The position numbers and the translations under genes were made by a program. From Bradyrhizobium sp. AUGA SZCCT0283 (lineage in GTDB: Bacteria; Pseudomonadota; Alphaproteobacteria; Rhizobiales; Xanthobacteraceae): 64,000 bases of DNA. The notes below the pieces were generated by a model. That model was not told where the DNA came from. It ran no database searches and was given only the letters and a program-made list of their open reading frames with translations. The stretch spans positions 1 to 64,000 of the forward strand of contig NZ_JAFCLU010000007.1 in assembly GCF_018130385.1 (NCBI RefSeq). The letters are read 5' to 3'. Numbering within the stretch: the first letter of the stretch is position 1; the number at the start of each line of letters is the position of its first letter. Shown here piece after piece: positions 1 to 9,250 of the stretch.

Positions 1-447
1 ACAAAAGTGCACACGAGCATACAGGGCAGCGGGAGCATTCCGGCCTTCCCTGCGCAATGGCTTTACGGCTTACTTCGAGCTCTCCCCGGTGAACGGCTTT
101 CTTGCCACCGTCGTCCTCAAGAAGCTTGCTTCTCAAGAACTTGACGCCAGCACCGCGGCGTCAGGACCACACGACTTCGCCGTACGCTCGAGCCACACAC
201 GTCAGTCGCAGCTCTCGCGTCCATCGCATCTCACCGCACGTTCGTGACGATGGCCAACGCCCCTCATCTGCCGTGAGACAAGCGGAGTTATGCAAATGAT
301 TTGCCCGACAAGTTAAGCGGAATATTTTTGCAAAAGGGGCTGGACAGGTTTTGACTGATTTGCCCATCGTGCCAATTTGTCGCGGGCCGCTGTGTGAAAT
401 TGCGGTTGCTCGGGAGGCAAATCAGTTCGCAGCGAGTAGATAAAATT
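1..447. repeat. Non-coding stretch, probable dispersed genomic repeat
   Basis: No reading frame here looks like a protein: the short frames on both strands are Arg/Ser/His-rich and overlap each other. The text is a mosaic of short phrases and ends in an AT-richer part around 296–350. I recognise it from memory as resembling a family of near-identical intergenic segments in Bradyrhizobium genomes that is often mis-annotated as short hypothetical proteins. Only one copy is in this window, so its repetitive nature is inference. It directly abuts a second repeat on its right. Confidence 0.4.
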
Positions 448-609
448 GTAGCCCGCATGAGCGCAAGCGATATGCGGGTCTCCTCTCGACACAGTCCCGC
501 GTGTCGCTGCACTCAGCCGGGTTACGCTCTTCGTCATTGCGAGCGCAGCGAAGCAATCTATAGCGCGGCTTGCGGAAACGTGGATTGCTTCGCTGCGCTC
601 GCAATGACG
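448..609. repeat. Composite palindromic repeat (two families in tandem)
   Basis: The left half (448–525) opens with GTAGCCCGCATGAGCGCA and closes with a degenerate inverted copy ending GCCGGGTTAC. The right half (532–609) is a near-perfect inverted repeat: the arm starting CGTCATTGCGAGCGCAGCG (532–559) is mirrored at 581–609 by an arm ending in CGCTCGCAATGACG, with about 21 bp between. The second family recurs at 1647, 23469 and 31354, and the first at 58833 and 60131. It lies just past the lysR stop and could form a strong hairpin in RNA. Confidence 0.85.
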
Positions 610-636
610 GCATCGTGTGGCGTTGGACCGTTGCCA

Positions 637-1542
637 CTACGCCTCCCGCGCATAGCGCGGCAAATCGGCTTTCAGCATCTCCAGCACGTCATCGCGCACG
701 GGATCGCGCGTACCGCGGGTGAAGGCCGCCGCCAGCGGCAACTTGTTCATGTCCGTCGCCGCAAGGCGGATGAAGCGGACGCCGCGCGTGGCCATTCGCG
801 AGGTCCAGCGCGGGACGATGGCGACGCCCAATCCTGCCGAGACCAGATTGACGATGGTCTGCTTCTCGTCGGCGATCTGGGCGACGCGGGCCTCACAGCC
901 GGCTTCGGCGAACAGCTTCATGGTGAGATCATGGCTGTGCGGCCGCGAGCGGCGTTCGGGCACAATCAACGGCTCGTTCTCGAGATCGGCGATGGACACC
1001 CGCTTCCGCGACGCCAGCGGATGCCGCTCGGCGACCGCGACGACGGCGGTCTCGTGCAGCAGAAACAGAAACTCCAGCCGCTTGTCAGGCCGCTCCGGCG
1101 GACGCACGAAAGCGAGATCGAGCCGGCCGGACAGCAGGCGCGGCAGCAGGCGCACTGTCTTGTCCTCGACCAGTTGCACGGTGACGTCAGGCCGAAGCTG
1201 ACGGAAATCGTGCAAGAGCCGCGGCAGCAGTCCTGCGGCGGCGCTGTCGATGGCGCCGACGCGAATGATCGCAGTCCGCTTCCGGCCACGCGTGCGAAAC
1301 CGGCCGGCCAGCGCATCGGCCTGCGCCAATAGCGTCCGCGCTTCCTTCAGCAGCACGGCGCCATCGTCCGTCAATGCGACGCTTCGCGTCGTGCGCGTCA
1401 TCAGCCGCGTGCCGAGATCGTCTTCGAGCAACCGGATGAACCGGCCGAGCGCCGACGGCAGCATGTCGAGCCGCTGCGCCGCCCTGCCGAAATGCAACTC
1501 TTCGGCCGCCGCCACGAAGCAGCGCAGTTGATGCAGATCCAT
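637..1542 (-). CDS. LysR-family transcriptional regulator
   Basis: This 301-residue protein has the classic LysR layout. An N-terminal winged helix-turn-helix covers about residues 1–60 ([20 protein letters not shown], then the [25 protein letters not shown] recognition region), and a periplasmic-binding-like effector domain runs from about 92 to 295. Family members bind a small co-inducer and usually control a divergent gene. It is divergent from the tartrate/D-malate dehydrogenase and Bug receptor genes, so they are its likely targets; this is inference from position. Its helix-turn-helix has LPSALGRFI where many relatives have QPALSRQI. Confidence 0.92.
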   Translation of the reverse strand: MDLHQLRCFVAAAEELHFGRAAQRLDMLPSALGRFIRLLEDDLGTRLMTRTTRSVALTDDGAVLLKEARTLLAQADALAGRFRTRGRKRTAIIRVGAIDSAAAGLLPRLLHDFRQLRPDVTVQLVEDKTVRLLPRLLSGRLDLAFVRPPERPDKRLEFLFLLHETAVVAVAERHPLASRKRVSIADLENEPLIVPERRSRPHSHDLTMKLFAEAGCEARVAQIADEKQTIVNLVSAGLGVAIVPRWTSRMATRGVRFIRLAATDMNKLPLAAAFTRGTRDPVRDDVLEMLKADLPRYAREA

Positions 1543-1560
1543 CTGGCCTCCCGGACGGGA

Positions 1561-1582
1561 TTATATCAATTTTTTGTATAAA
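1561..1582. promoter_or_regulatory. Possible LysR-type operator
   Basis: An AT-rich imperfect dyad, TATAT-N9-GTATA, sits about 20 bp upstream of the lysR start in the divergent intergenic region. LysR proteins bind interrupted dyads around a T-N11-A core, and this is the only such element I see between the two genes. It contrasts with the GC-rich surroundings. It could equally be an ordinary AT-rich promoter core for lysR. Confidence 0.35.
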
Positions 1583-1646
1583 CGCGAGGCAATTGCCCAT
1601 CAACGGGAGGGGCCACAGGATGACCTGAGAGCAAGGCTGAAGTCGC

Positions 1647-1757
1647 CGTCATTGCCTGCGACAAACGCGAAGCGTTTGCGCAAGGGAGCGAAGCGACGAA
1701 GCAATCCATGTCTCGGCTTGCGGCACTATGGATTGCTTCGCTGCGCTCGCAATGACG
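1647..1757. repeat. Palindromic repeat with arm insertion
   Basis: Same family as 532–609: the right arm (TGGATTGCTTCGCTGCGCTC, ending AATGACG) is intact. The left arm is interrupted after CGTCATTGC by about 30 bp (CTGCGACAAACGCGAAGCG onward) before resuming as GAGCGAAGCGACGAAGCAATCCATG. The same insertion is present at 23469, which defines a sub-type. It lies in the leader of the dehydrogenase gene, 37 bp before its start codon, so it may be transcribed as a hairpin. Confidence 0.85.
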
Positions 1758-1793
1758 GGCTTACGGACCAAGGCCGTTCCCAAGGAGATTTCA

Positions 1794-2867
1794 ATGCGTG
1801 AATATTCAATCGCGGCAATTCCCGCCGATGGGATCGGCCCCGAGGTCATCGCCGCTGGCGTTCAGGCGCTCGAAAGCCTGCAGAAGCGCCTGGGCGACGT
1901 GAAGTTCAACGTTGAAACCTTCGATTGGGGCTCCGACTATTACCGCAAGCACGGCGTGATGATGCCCGCCGACGGTCTCGCCACGCTGAAGAAATTCGAC
2001 GCGATCTATTTCGGCGCGGTCGGCGCGCCCGATGTTCCCGACCACATCACGCTGTGGGGCCTGCGCCTGCCGATCTGCCAGGGCTTTGACCAATACGCCA
2101 ATGTCCGGCCGACCCGGATCCTGCCCGGCATCACCTCGCCGCTGCGCCATGTCGGTCCCGGCGACCTCGACTGGGTGATCGTGCGCGAAAACTCCGAAGG
2201 CGAATATGCCGGCTGCGGCGGGCGGGTGCATCGCGGGCTGCCGGAGGAAGTCGGCACGGAAGTCGCTATCTTCACCCGCGTCGGCGTCCAGCGCATCATG
2301 CGCTACGCGTTCAGGCTGGCGCAGTCGCGGCCGCGAAAATTCCTCACCGTGGTCACCAAATCGAATGCGCAGCGGCACGGCATGGTGATGTGGGACGAAA
2401 TCGCCGACGAGGTCTCGAAGGAATTCCCTGATGTCACCTGGGACAAGATGCTGGTCGATGCGATGACGGTGCGGATGACGCTGAAGCCGCAGAGCCTCGA
2501 TACCATCGTGGCAACCAACCTCCACGCCGATATCCTGTCCGACCTCGCCGGTGCGCTGGCCGGCAGCCTCGGCGTGGCCCCGACCGCGAACATCGATCCC
2601 GAGCGGCGCTTTCCCTCGATGTTCGAGCCGATCCATGGCTCGGCCTTCGATATCACCGGCAAGGGCATCGCCAACCCCGTCGCCAGCTTCTGGACCGCAT
2701 CGCAGATGCTCGATCATCTCGGCGAAGCCGAGGCCTCGGCCCGGCTGATGCGCGCCGTGGAGAAGGTCACGGGTGCCGGCATCACGACGCCCGACGTCGG
2801 CGGCACCGCGACGACGAAGGACGTCACCGAGGCCGTCGTGGAGGCGATCCATAGCTCCAACGTGTGA
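1794..2867 (+). CDS. Tartrate dehydrogenase / D-malate (decarboxylating) dehydrogenase
   Basis: This 357-residue enzyme belongs to the isocitrate/isopropylmalate dehydrogenase superfamily. It begins MREYSIAAIPADGIGPEV, the usual N-terminal nucleotide-site region, and carries the Asp-rich metal site in NLHADILSDLAGALAGSLG and the C-terminal FEPIHGSAFDITGKG-IANP block. The pattern best matches the TtuC/DmlA branch, which oxidises tartrate, D-malate or similar 2-hydroxy acids with NAD+ and Mn2+. The start at 1794 follows AAGGAGA by 6 bp; the frame is open further upstream, but only across the palindromic repeat. It is divergent from lysR and 83 bp upstream of a Bug receptor, which suggests import and oxidation of a C4 hydroxy acid. 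leuB is less likely because the motif details differ. Confidence 0.88.
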   Translation: MREYSIAAIPADGIGPEVIAAGVQALESLQKRLGDVKFNVETFDWGSDYYRKHGVMMPADGLATLKKFDAIYFGAVGAPDVPDHITLWGLRLPICQGFDQYANVRPTRILPGITSPLRHVGPGDLDWVIVRENSEGEYAGCGGRVHRGLPEEVGTEVAIFTRVGVQRIMRYAFRLAQSRPRKFLTVVTKSNAQRHGMVMWDEIADEVSKEFPDVTWDKMLVDAMTVRMTLKPQSLDTIVATNLHADILSDLAGALAGSLGVAPTANIDPERRFPSMFEPIHGSAFDITGKGIANPVASFWTASQMLDHLGEAEASARLMRAVEKVTGAGITTPDVGGTATTKDVTEAVVEAIHSSNV

Positions 2868-2950
2868 CGCCTGGTCACCGGCCACAACGGATCGATCGCT
2901 AGGCGAAAAGGCCCGCGAGACAAATCAGAACAAGACCCAGGAAAGCCCCA

Positions 2951-3925
2951 ATGCAGATGAAGAAGACAGCCACCATTGCGCTCGCGTTCGCCATGGTCAG
3001 TTCAGGAGGCTTCGCGCAAAACTATCCGAACCGGCCGATCACGCTGCTGGTCCCCTTCGCCGCCGGCGGCGCGACCGACACGGTGGCGCGGGTGACCGCG
3101 CAGACGATGTCGAAACTGCTGGGCCAGACGATCGTGATCGAGAATGCAACGGGCGCCGGCGGCACGATCGCAGCCACGCGGGCCTCGCGCGCCGAGCCCG
3201 ACGGCTACACGCTGCTGATCCACCATATCGGCATCTCCACGGCGGCCACGCTGTACCGCAAGCTGCCCTACGACACCAAGACAGCGTTCGCGCCGATCGG
3301 TCTCGTCACCAACGCGCCGATGACGATCATCGGCCGTCCCGATCTGCCGCCGAACACGCTGGCCGAGCTCGTCACCTACATCAAGGCCAATGGCGACAAG
3401 ATGACCTTTGGCAATGCGGGCCTCGGCGCCGCGTCGCACCTCTGCGGCATGCTGTTCATGACCGCCGTCGGTAAGGAAATCCTCGCCGTGCCCTACAAGG
3501 GTAATGCCCCCGTGATGAACGATTTGATCGCCAAACAGATCGACCTTTCCTGCGACCAGACCACCAACACCACGGCGCCGATCGCCTCAAAGCTGATCAA
3601 GAGCTACGCCATCACGACCAAGAGTCGGCTTGGATCGATGCCTGATCTGCCGACCGCCGACGAAGCGGGATTGAAGGGTTTTGAGGTCGGCGCCTGGCAC
3701 GGCATCTACGCGCCGAAGGGAACGCCCGAGGACATTATTCAGAAACTGTCCAAAACGTTGCAGGAGGCGCTGCGCGACCCGGACCTCGTGAAGCGCTTCA
3801 ACGACATCAACACCGAACCCGTCCCACAGGACCAAGCCACGCCCGCAGCGCTGAAAGCACAATTGATCAGCGAGGTCGATCGCTGGGCGCCGATCATCAA
3901 GGCGGCCAACCAGTTCGCGGATTGA
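2951..3925 (+). CDS. Bug/TctC-family tripartite tricarboxylate receptor
   Basis: This 324-residue periplasmic binding protein has a signal peptide (KKTATIALAFAMVSSGGFAQ, cleavage near residue 24), followed by the family opening NYPNRPITLLVPFAAGGATD. The central region has GNAGLGAASHLCG and VPYKGNAPVMNDLIAKQIDL, typical of Bug proteins that cradle carboxylates. No TctA/TctB membrane subunits are nearby, which is normal for the many orphan Bug proteins of Bradyrhizobium and Bordetella. Being next to the dehydrogenase suggests it captures the same substrate. Start codons at 2951 and 2957 are both possible. Confidence 0.9.
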   Translation: MQMKKTATIALAFAMVSSGGFAQNYPNRPITLLVPFAAGGATDTVARVTAQTMSKLLGQTIVIENATGAGGTIAATRASRAEPDGYTLLIHHIGISTAATLYRKLPYDTKTAFAPIGLVTNAPMTIIGRPDLPPNTLAELVTYIKANGDKMTFGNAGLGAASHLCGMLFMTAVGKEILAVPYKGNAPVMNDLIAKQIDLSCDQTTNTTAPIASKLIKSYAITTKSRLGSMPDLPTADEAGLKGFEVGAWHGIYAPKGTPEDIIQKLSKTLQEALRDPDLVKRFNDINTEPVPQDQATPAALKAQLISEVDRWAPIIKAANQFAD

Positions 3926-3931
3926 GGCTTC

Positions 3932-4789
3932 TCAGCGTTCGCTACCGAACAGCGCCCGCGCATTGCCATTGGCAATCTGCGCTGCGATCTTCGGCGGCAA
4001 CTGCGCCAGCCAGGCGCGGTAGCCGGCCATGATGTCGCCGTAGCTCTGCCAGCGCTCGTTGATCCAGGTGTCGGAGCCGAGCAGGAAGCGATCGGGATAG
4101 CGCTCGAACAAGGCGCGCCATTCAGCCGTCAGCTTGCCGCTGCCGTCGACAATGCCGCCGCGGTAGGACAATTCGCCCCACAGCTTCGGATATTTCGACA
4201 GCATTACTGCAACGCGGTCGGTTGAGAGCCCGAAGCCGGTATGAGCCCAGATGATGCGGGCGCGCGGATTGTGCCGCATCAGGATTTCGACGGCGATGTC
4301 GTCGGCATGGGCATGCAGATAAAGGTCGTGCTCCACCGCAAAATCGACGGTCTTTTTCACCCACTCGGTATCGGCCGCCTTGCCCGAGATGTGGAATTCG
4401 CCAATGCCACGGTAGTAGCCGCGTTTGAATTCGTCCTGCACGAGGTCGAAGATGAAGGGATCGCCGAACCAGGTCTGGATGTCGGCGCGCACGCGATACG
4501 GCCGGATGAACGGGACGATCTGCAGGTCCTGCGGTTTGGCGTCCATCAGGGCGTGCGTGCCGGTGTTGGGGCGGCTGGTCGCGAGGATACCGGTGACGCG
4601 GTGTTTTTTGAACAGCGCCAGCACCTCGTCGACGCCGTAATAGGGCTTCGGCTCCCAATTGTAGTGCATATGGGCGTCGAAGATTTCGATCGGCTCGTCG
4701 GCGCGGGCCGGGCCGGCGATGATCGCCAGCGCGATCAGGACAGCGGCGCGACGCGCAGCCGACCGCATCACGCGCCCGAAGGCCGTCAT
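3932..4789 (-). CDS. Exported amidohydrolase (TIM-barrel metal-dependent hydrolase)
   Basis: The 285-residue protein starts with a probable signal peptide (AVLIALAIIAGPARADEP). It then has amidohydrolase-2 metal-site signatures: FDAHMHYN (HxH), a His in LYLHAHADD, IIWAHTGFG and the late Asp in FLLGSDTWINERW. The substrate cannot be told from sequence. Its ATG overlaps the stop of the upstream RND transporter by 4 bp (ATGA), so translation is probably coupled. That linkage of an exported hydrolase to a multidrug pump is unusual. Its 3' end converges on the Bug receptor gene, 6 bp away. Confidence 0.82.
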   Translation of the reverse strand: MTAFGRVMRSAARRAAVLIALAIIAGPARADEPIEIFDAHMHYNWEPKPYYGVDEVLALFKKHRVTGILATSRPNTGTHALMDAKPQDLQIVPFIRPYRVRADIQTWFGDPFIFDLVQDEFKRGYYRGIGEFHISGKAADTEWVKKTVDFAVEHDLYLHAHADDIAVEILMRHNPRARIIWAHTGFGLSTDRVAVMLSKYPKLWGELSYRGGIVDGSGKLTAEWRALFERYPDRFLLGSDTWINERWQSYGDIMAGYRAWLAQLPPKIAAQIANGNARALFGSER

Positions 4790-7700
4790 TCGGCGGCGAC
4801 CACGTGCGGCCGTTCGTCCTCGCCGGTCTCGGCCAGTTGCGGCTCGAGCTTGCGCCGCAGGCGGCGGTCAATGCGGTCGAGATAGATGTAGACGACCGGC
4901 GTGATGTAGAGCGTCAGCAGTTGCGACAGGCAGAGACCGCCGACCACGGCGATGCCGAGCGGCTGCCGCAATTCGGCGCCGGCACCCGCGCCGAGCGCAA
5001 TCGGCAGTGTGCCGAAGATCGCGGCAAACGTCGTCATCATGATCGGGCGGAATCGCAGCAACGCCGCTTCCCGGATCGCGTGCTCGGCGCTCAAGCCCAC
5101 GCGGCGGCGCTCCAGCGCGAAGTCGACCATCATGATCGCGTTCTTCTTGACGATGCCGACCAGCATCACGATGCCGATCATGGCGATGACAGACATTTCC
5201 ATTCCGAACAGCATCAGGGTGAGGATCGCGCCGATGCCGGCCGACGGCAGGCCCGAGATGATGGTGATCGGGTGGATGAAGCTCTCGTAGAGAATGCCGA
5301 GAATGACGAAGGCGGCGAACACCGCGGCGAGGATCAGGACGCCCTGCCCGCGCAGCGAATCCTGGAACACCTGCGCCGTGCCCGAGAAGCCGGTGGCGAT
5401 CGTCGCCGGCAGGTTCGAGGCCTGCTCGAGCTCGGTGATCTTGTCGACCGCATAGCCCAGCGAAAAACCCGGCGCGAGGTTGAAGGAGATCGTCACCGCC
5501 GGCTGCTGCGCCTGATGGTTGATCTGCAGCGGACCGACCGTCGGAACCAGTTTTGCCACCGCCGACAGCGGGATGGTCTGGTTGTTCTGGGTCTTCATGT
5601 AGAGCTTGGAGAGGTCAGACGGATCGACCCGGAACTGCGGCTGCACTTCCAGGATGATCTGGTAATCGTTCGACGGCATGTAGATGGTGCCGACCTGGCG
5701 CGAGCCATAGGCGTTGTAGAGCTGGTTGCGCACCTGATCGACGGTGATGCCGTAGACGGCAGCCTTCTCGCGGTCGATGTCGACCGTCATCTGCGGGTTC
5801 TTGATGTAGAGGTCGGTGGTGACGTCGAGCAGGCCCGGCAGCTTCTCGATCTTCTCGCGCATCTCCGGCGCCAAACGATACAGCGACTCGGTGTCGCCGC
5901 TCTGCATCACGTACTGATACTGACTCTTGGAAATCCGTCCGCCGATATTGAGGTTCTGGATCGGCTGGAAGAACGCCTGCATACCCGGGATCTGGCGCGC
6001 CTTGGTGCGCAGCCGGCCGATGATCAGGTTGAGGCTGTCGCGCTCCTTCTTCGGCTTCAGCGCGATGAACAGACGGCCGTAATTCGCCGTGGTGTTGGGT
6101 CCGCCGGCGCCGACGGTGGAGTTGATGTATTCGATCGCGGGGTCGGACTTCAGAACGTCGACCAGCGCCTGCTGCCGCTCCCTCATCGCCTCGAAGGAGG
6201 TATCGGTGGCGGCTTCCGTCACTCCGATCAGGAAGCCGGTGTCCTCCTGCGGGAAGAAGCCCTTCGGCACGATCATGTAGAGATAGACGGTGCCGCCCAG
6301 CGTCGCCAGCGTCACGAGCAGCATCAGCGCCTTGCGCGCCAGCACCCAATCGAGCGTCCATTCATAGGCGCGCAGCCAGGACTCGAACATCGCCTCGAAG
6401 ACGCGAAGCACGACATTCGGCTTTTTGGTCGCATCGTGGGCCCGCAGCACGCGCGCGCATAGCATCGGCGTCAGCGTCAGCGAAACGAATCCGGACACGA
6501 TGATCGCGACCGATACCGTGACCGCGAATTCGCGGAACACGCGGCCGACGATGCCGCCCATCAACAGCACCGGAATGAACACGGCGATCAGCGAAAACGT
6601 GATCGAGATGATGGTAAAGCCGATCTCGCGGGCGCCCTTCAGCGCCGCCTCGAACGGCCGCATGCCGTGCTCGATGTGGCGGACGATATTTTCCAGCATG
6701 ACGATAGCGTCGTCGACCACGAAGCCGACCGACAGCGTCAGCGCCAGCAGCGTCATGTTGTTGATGGAATAGTCGAGCGCGTACATCACCGCGCAGGTGC
6801 CGAACAGCGAGATCGGAACCGCCAGCGCCGGAATGAAGGTGGCGGAGGCCGAACGCAGGAACAGGAAGATCACCAGGATCACCAGCCCGATCGCGATCAG
6901 CAGCGTCTCCTCGACGTCGGCCACCGCCTGGCGGATCGAGATCGAGCGGTCCATCAGCACGTTGATCGAGACCGATGGCGGAATCTGCGCCCGCAGCGTC
7001 GGCAGCTTGGCTAGAATGGAATCGACCACGGCCACCGTGTTGGCGTCGGGCTGCTTCTGGATGCCGAGCACGATGGAACGATCGCCATTCAGCCAGCTTG
7101 CGATCTTGTCGTTCTCGACGCTGTCGTAGATGCGCGCGACTTCGTCGAGCTTGACCGGGGAGCCATTGCGCCAGGCCACCACGATCTGGCGATAATCCAT
7201 CGCCTTGTCCATCTGGCCCGAGGCCTGCAACGCGACGTCCTGCTTCGGCCCGTTCAGCGTGCCGACCGGCGTCGAGGAATTGGCAGCCGAAACCGCATTG
7301 CGGATATCCTCCAGCGACAGTCCGCGGGCCGCGGCGGCTTCGGGATCGGCCTGGACGCGAATGGCGAATTTCTGCGCGCCGTAGACGCTGACCTGGGCGA
7401 CGCCCGGAATCTGCGACACCGTCTGGCCGATGGTGATCTCGGCATATTCGTTGACGGTCGACAGCGGCAAGGTGGACGAACCCAGCACCACGAACAGCAC
7501 CGGAAACTCGGCCGGGTTCACCTTGCGGAAACTCGGCGGAATCTTCATCTCGATCGGCAACCGGCGCTGCGCGATCGTCAGCGCGGTCTGCACGTCCAGC
7601 GCTGCGGCGTCGATGCTGCGGTTGAGATCGAACTGAATGGTGATGACGCTGGTGCCCTGGGACGAGTTCGACGACATCGACGAGATGCCGGCAATCGTCG

Positions 7701-7914
7701 AGAGCTGACGTTCGATCACGCCGGCGACCGAGGCCGCCATGGTGTCGGCGCTGGCGCCCGGCAGGGTCGCGGTGACGGCTATGGTCGGGAAATCGACCCG
7801 CGGCAGCGCCGAAACCGGCAGCAGGCGGAAGCCGAAGATGCCGAACGCGATGATCGACGCCGTGATCAGCGTCGTCATGACCGGCCGGCGGATGCAGAGT
7901 TCGGACAGCGTCAT
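4786..7914 (-). CDS. RND multidrug efflux permease (HAE1 type, MdtB/MdtC-like)
   Basis: A 1042-residue inner-membrane RND pump. It has a TM1 region (ITASIIAFGIFGFRLLPVSALP), two large periplasmic loops and twelve predicted membrane spans. The proton-relay residues are visible: the Asp pair in GFVVDDAIVMLEN (TM4) and the Lys in GIVKKNAIMMVDFA (TM10). The sequence style (LPRVDFPTIAVTATLPGASADTMA) is closer to MdtB/MdtC than to AcrB. The adaptor gene ends 3 bp upstream, and the downstream amidohydrolase overlaps by 4 bp. No outer-membrane factor is present, so a TolC-like channel elsewhere is assumed. Confidence 0.93.
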   Translation of the reverse strand: MTLSELCIRRPVMTTLITASIIAFGIFGFRLLPVSALPRVDFPTIAVTATLPGASADTMAASVAGVIERQLSTIAGISSMSSNSSQGTSVITIQFDLNRSIDAAALDVQTALTIAQRRLPIEMKIPPSFRKVNPAEFPVLFVVLGSSTLPLSTVNEYAEITIGQTVSQIPGVAQVSVYGAQKFAIRVQADPEAAAARGLSLEDIRNAVSAANSSTPVGTLNGPKQDVALQASGQMDKAMDYRQIVVAWRNGSPVKLDEVARIYDSVENDKIASWLNGDRSIVLGIQKQPDANTVAVVDSILAKLPTLRAQIPPSVSINVLMDRSISIRQAVADVEETLLIAIGLVILVIFLFLRSASATFIPALAVPISLFGTCAVMYALDYSINNMTLLALTLSVGFVVDDAIVMLENIVRHIEHGMRPFEAALKGAREIGFTIISITFSLIAVFIPVLLMGGIVGRVFREFAVTVSVAIIVSGFVSLTLTPMLCARVLRAHDATKKPNVVLRVFEAMFESWLRAYEWTLDWVLARKALMLLVTLATLGGTVYLYMIVPKGFFPQEDTGFLIGVTEAATDTSFEAMRERQQALVDVLKSDPAIEYINSTVGAGGPNTTANYGRLFIALKPKKERDSLNLIIGRLRTKARQIPGMQAFFQPIQNLNIGGRISKSQYQYVMQSGDTESLYRLAPEMREKIEKLPGLLDVTTDLYIKNPQMTVDIDREKAAVYGITVDQVRNQLYNAYGSRQVGTIYMPSNDYQIILEVQPQFRVDPSDLSKLYMKTQNNQTIPLSAVAKLVPTVGPLQINHQAQQPAVTISFNLAPGFSLGYAVDKITELEQASNLPATIATGFSGTAQVFQDSLRGQGVLILAAVFAAFVILGILYESFIHPITIISGLPSAGIGAILTLMLFGMEMSVIAMIGIVMLVGIVKKNAIMMVDFALERRRVGLSAEHAIREAALLRFRPIMMTTFAAIFGTLPIALGAGAGAELRQPLGIAVVGGLCLSQLLTLYITPVVYIYLDRIDRRLRRKLEPQLAETGEDERPHVVAAE

Positions 7915-7917
7915 CGG

Positions 7918-9048
7918 CTATGCCCCGGCCTTCTTGGCCCGTGGCTCGACCCGCGATCCGTCCGACAGCAGCAATTGCCCGTCGGTCACCACGGTTTCGC
8001 CGCCGGCGAGCCCTTCCGAAATCACCGACATGCCCTGCGAGGTGCGGTCGACCTTGACCGGCTGGACCTTGGCAACGCCGTCCTTGACGACGAAGACGAA
8101 ATTGCCGCTCTGGCTGCGCTGCACGGCAATCGTTGGCACGACGATCGAATCCTCGCTGCGGATGATCAGCTTGGTCGCGACCAGCGTCCCCGGCCATAAG
8201 CTCTCGTTCTCGTTATTCATGATGCCGCGCACGGTGACCATCCCGGTGGCCATATCCACGGTGTTTTCGACCATCGCGACCTTGCCGCTCTCGGAGCGCT
8301 GGTGGCCCGGGATGGTGGCGGTGACGCCGGAGACGCCCTTGGCCATGGCCTCGCGCAGATCGACCAGCACGCGCTGCGGAACCGAAAATGTCACGTAGAC
8401 CGGGGCCATCTGGTTGATGACCGCGAGCGGGGCGGTATCGGCCGGGCGGACGAAATTGCCGACCTTCACATTGGCGACGCCGATGCGCCCCGAGAACGGC
8501 GCGCGAATCGTGGTGTAGCTTTTCTGGACCTTCAGATTGTCGAGCGCGGCCTGATCGGCCTTGATGGCGCCGGTCAGGATGTCGGACTGGGTCCTCGCGT
8601 TGTCGACATTGACCTGCGTGGTCGCGCCTTTGCCGACGAGATCGTTGTAGCGGCGCAGGTCGCGCTGCGCGCCCTCGAGCTGCGCCTGGTCCTTGGCGAG
8701 CACGCCCTCGGCCTGCTCGATCTGGGCGTCGATCTGGCGGCTGTCCAGCGTGAACAGCAGATCGCCCTCGCTGACCTTGGCGCCGTCCTCGAAATGAACC
8801 GCGATGATGGTGGTCTCCAGCCGCGACTTCAGCGCCACGCTGGAGATCGGCGTCACCATTCCGATTGCATCGACATCGACGGGCATGGCTTTGCGCTCCG
8901 CCTTTGCCAGCTCGACGGACACCATCCGCGGCCGCTGCGGTCCCTGAGCGTTGCTGCTGCCCCCCATCCACGAGGAGCGGGTGATAACGCCGGCCGCCGT
9001 GGCAATGGCGACGGCGCCGACAAGAAATATCAAGGTACGCTTTTTCAT
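7918..9048 (-). CDS. RND efflux periplasmic adaptor (MdtA-like membrane fusion protein)
   Basis: 376 residues. It has an N-terminal membrane anchor or signal (RTLIFLVGAVAIATAAGVIT), a lipoyl/barrel-sandwich half-motif (VALKSRLETTIIAVHFEDGAKVSEGD), a coiled-coil hairpin at about 105–160, and the second half (IRAPFSGRIGVANVKVGNFV) leading into the beta-barrel. Adaptors of this kind link an RND pump to an outer-membrane channel. It is the first gene of the adaptor–pump–amidohydrolase unit and divergent from xthA. Confidence 0.92.
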   Translation of the reverse strand: MKKRTLIFLVGAVAIATAAGVITRSSWMGGSSNAQGPQRPRMVSVELAKAERKAMPVDVDAIGMVTPISSVALKSRLETTIIAVHFEDGAKVSEGDLLFTLDSRQIDAQIEQAEGVLAKDQAQLEGAQRDLRRYNDLVGKGATTQVNVDNARTQSDILTGAIKADQAALDNLKVQKSYTTIRAPFSGRIGVANVKVGNFVRPADTAPLAVINQMAPVYVTFSVPQRVLVDLREAMAKGVSGVTATIPGHQRSESGKVAMVENTVDMATGMVTVRGIMNNENESLWPGTLVATKLIIRSEDSIVVPTIAVQRSQSGNFVFVVKDGVAKVQPVKVDRTSQGMSVISEGLAGGETVVTDGQLLLSDGSRVEPRAKKAGA

Positions 9049-9250
9049 AATTTTTCACGCCCGCCAGTCCTAAAGGACGGGACGGTTCTTCTTGTGCCCC
9101 TTGACGGCGATTGTTGCGCCTTATTTCTAAACGGTTATCACAGCCTTCCTGCACATGGTATGCCACTGCCGAAAAATGTGTAGTTACTACTTCCTGATCG
9201 AGCACGAAAAACCGGGATTTCCCGGATATGCTCCAGCCCGGACCCCCTTC

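Noticed and set aside
4804..6462. 552-codon open frame antisense to the RND pump gene
   Set aside because: Arg/Asp/Gln-rich composition with no hydrophobic core; it mirrors the high-GC third-position pattern of the real minus-strand gene, which has clear RND motifs.
9101..9130. Possible xthA promoter (TTGACG followed by TTCTAA)
   Set aside because: The −35 match is good but the −10 match and spacing are poor; not strong enough to list as a feature.
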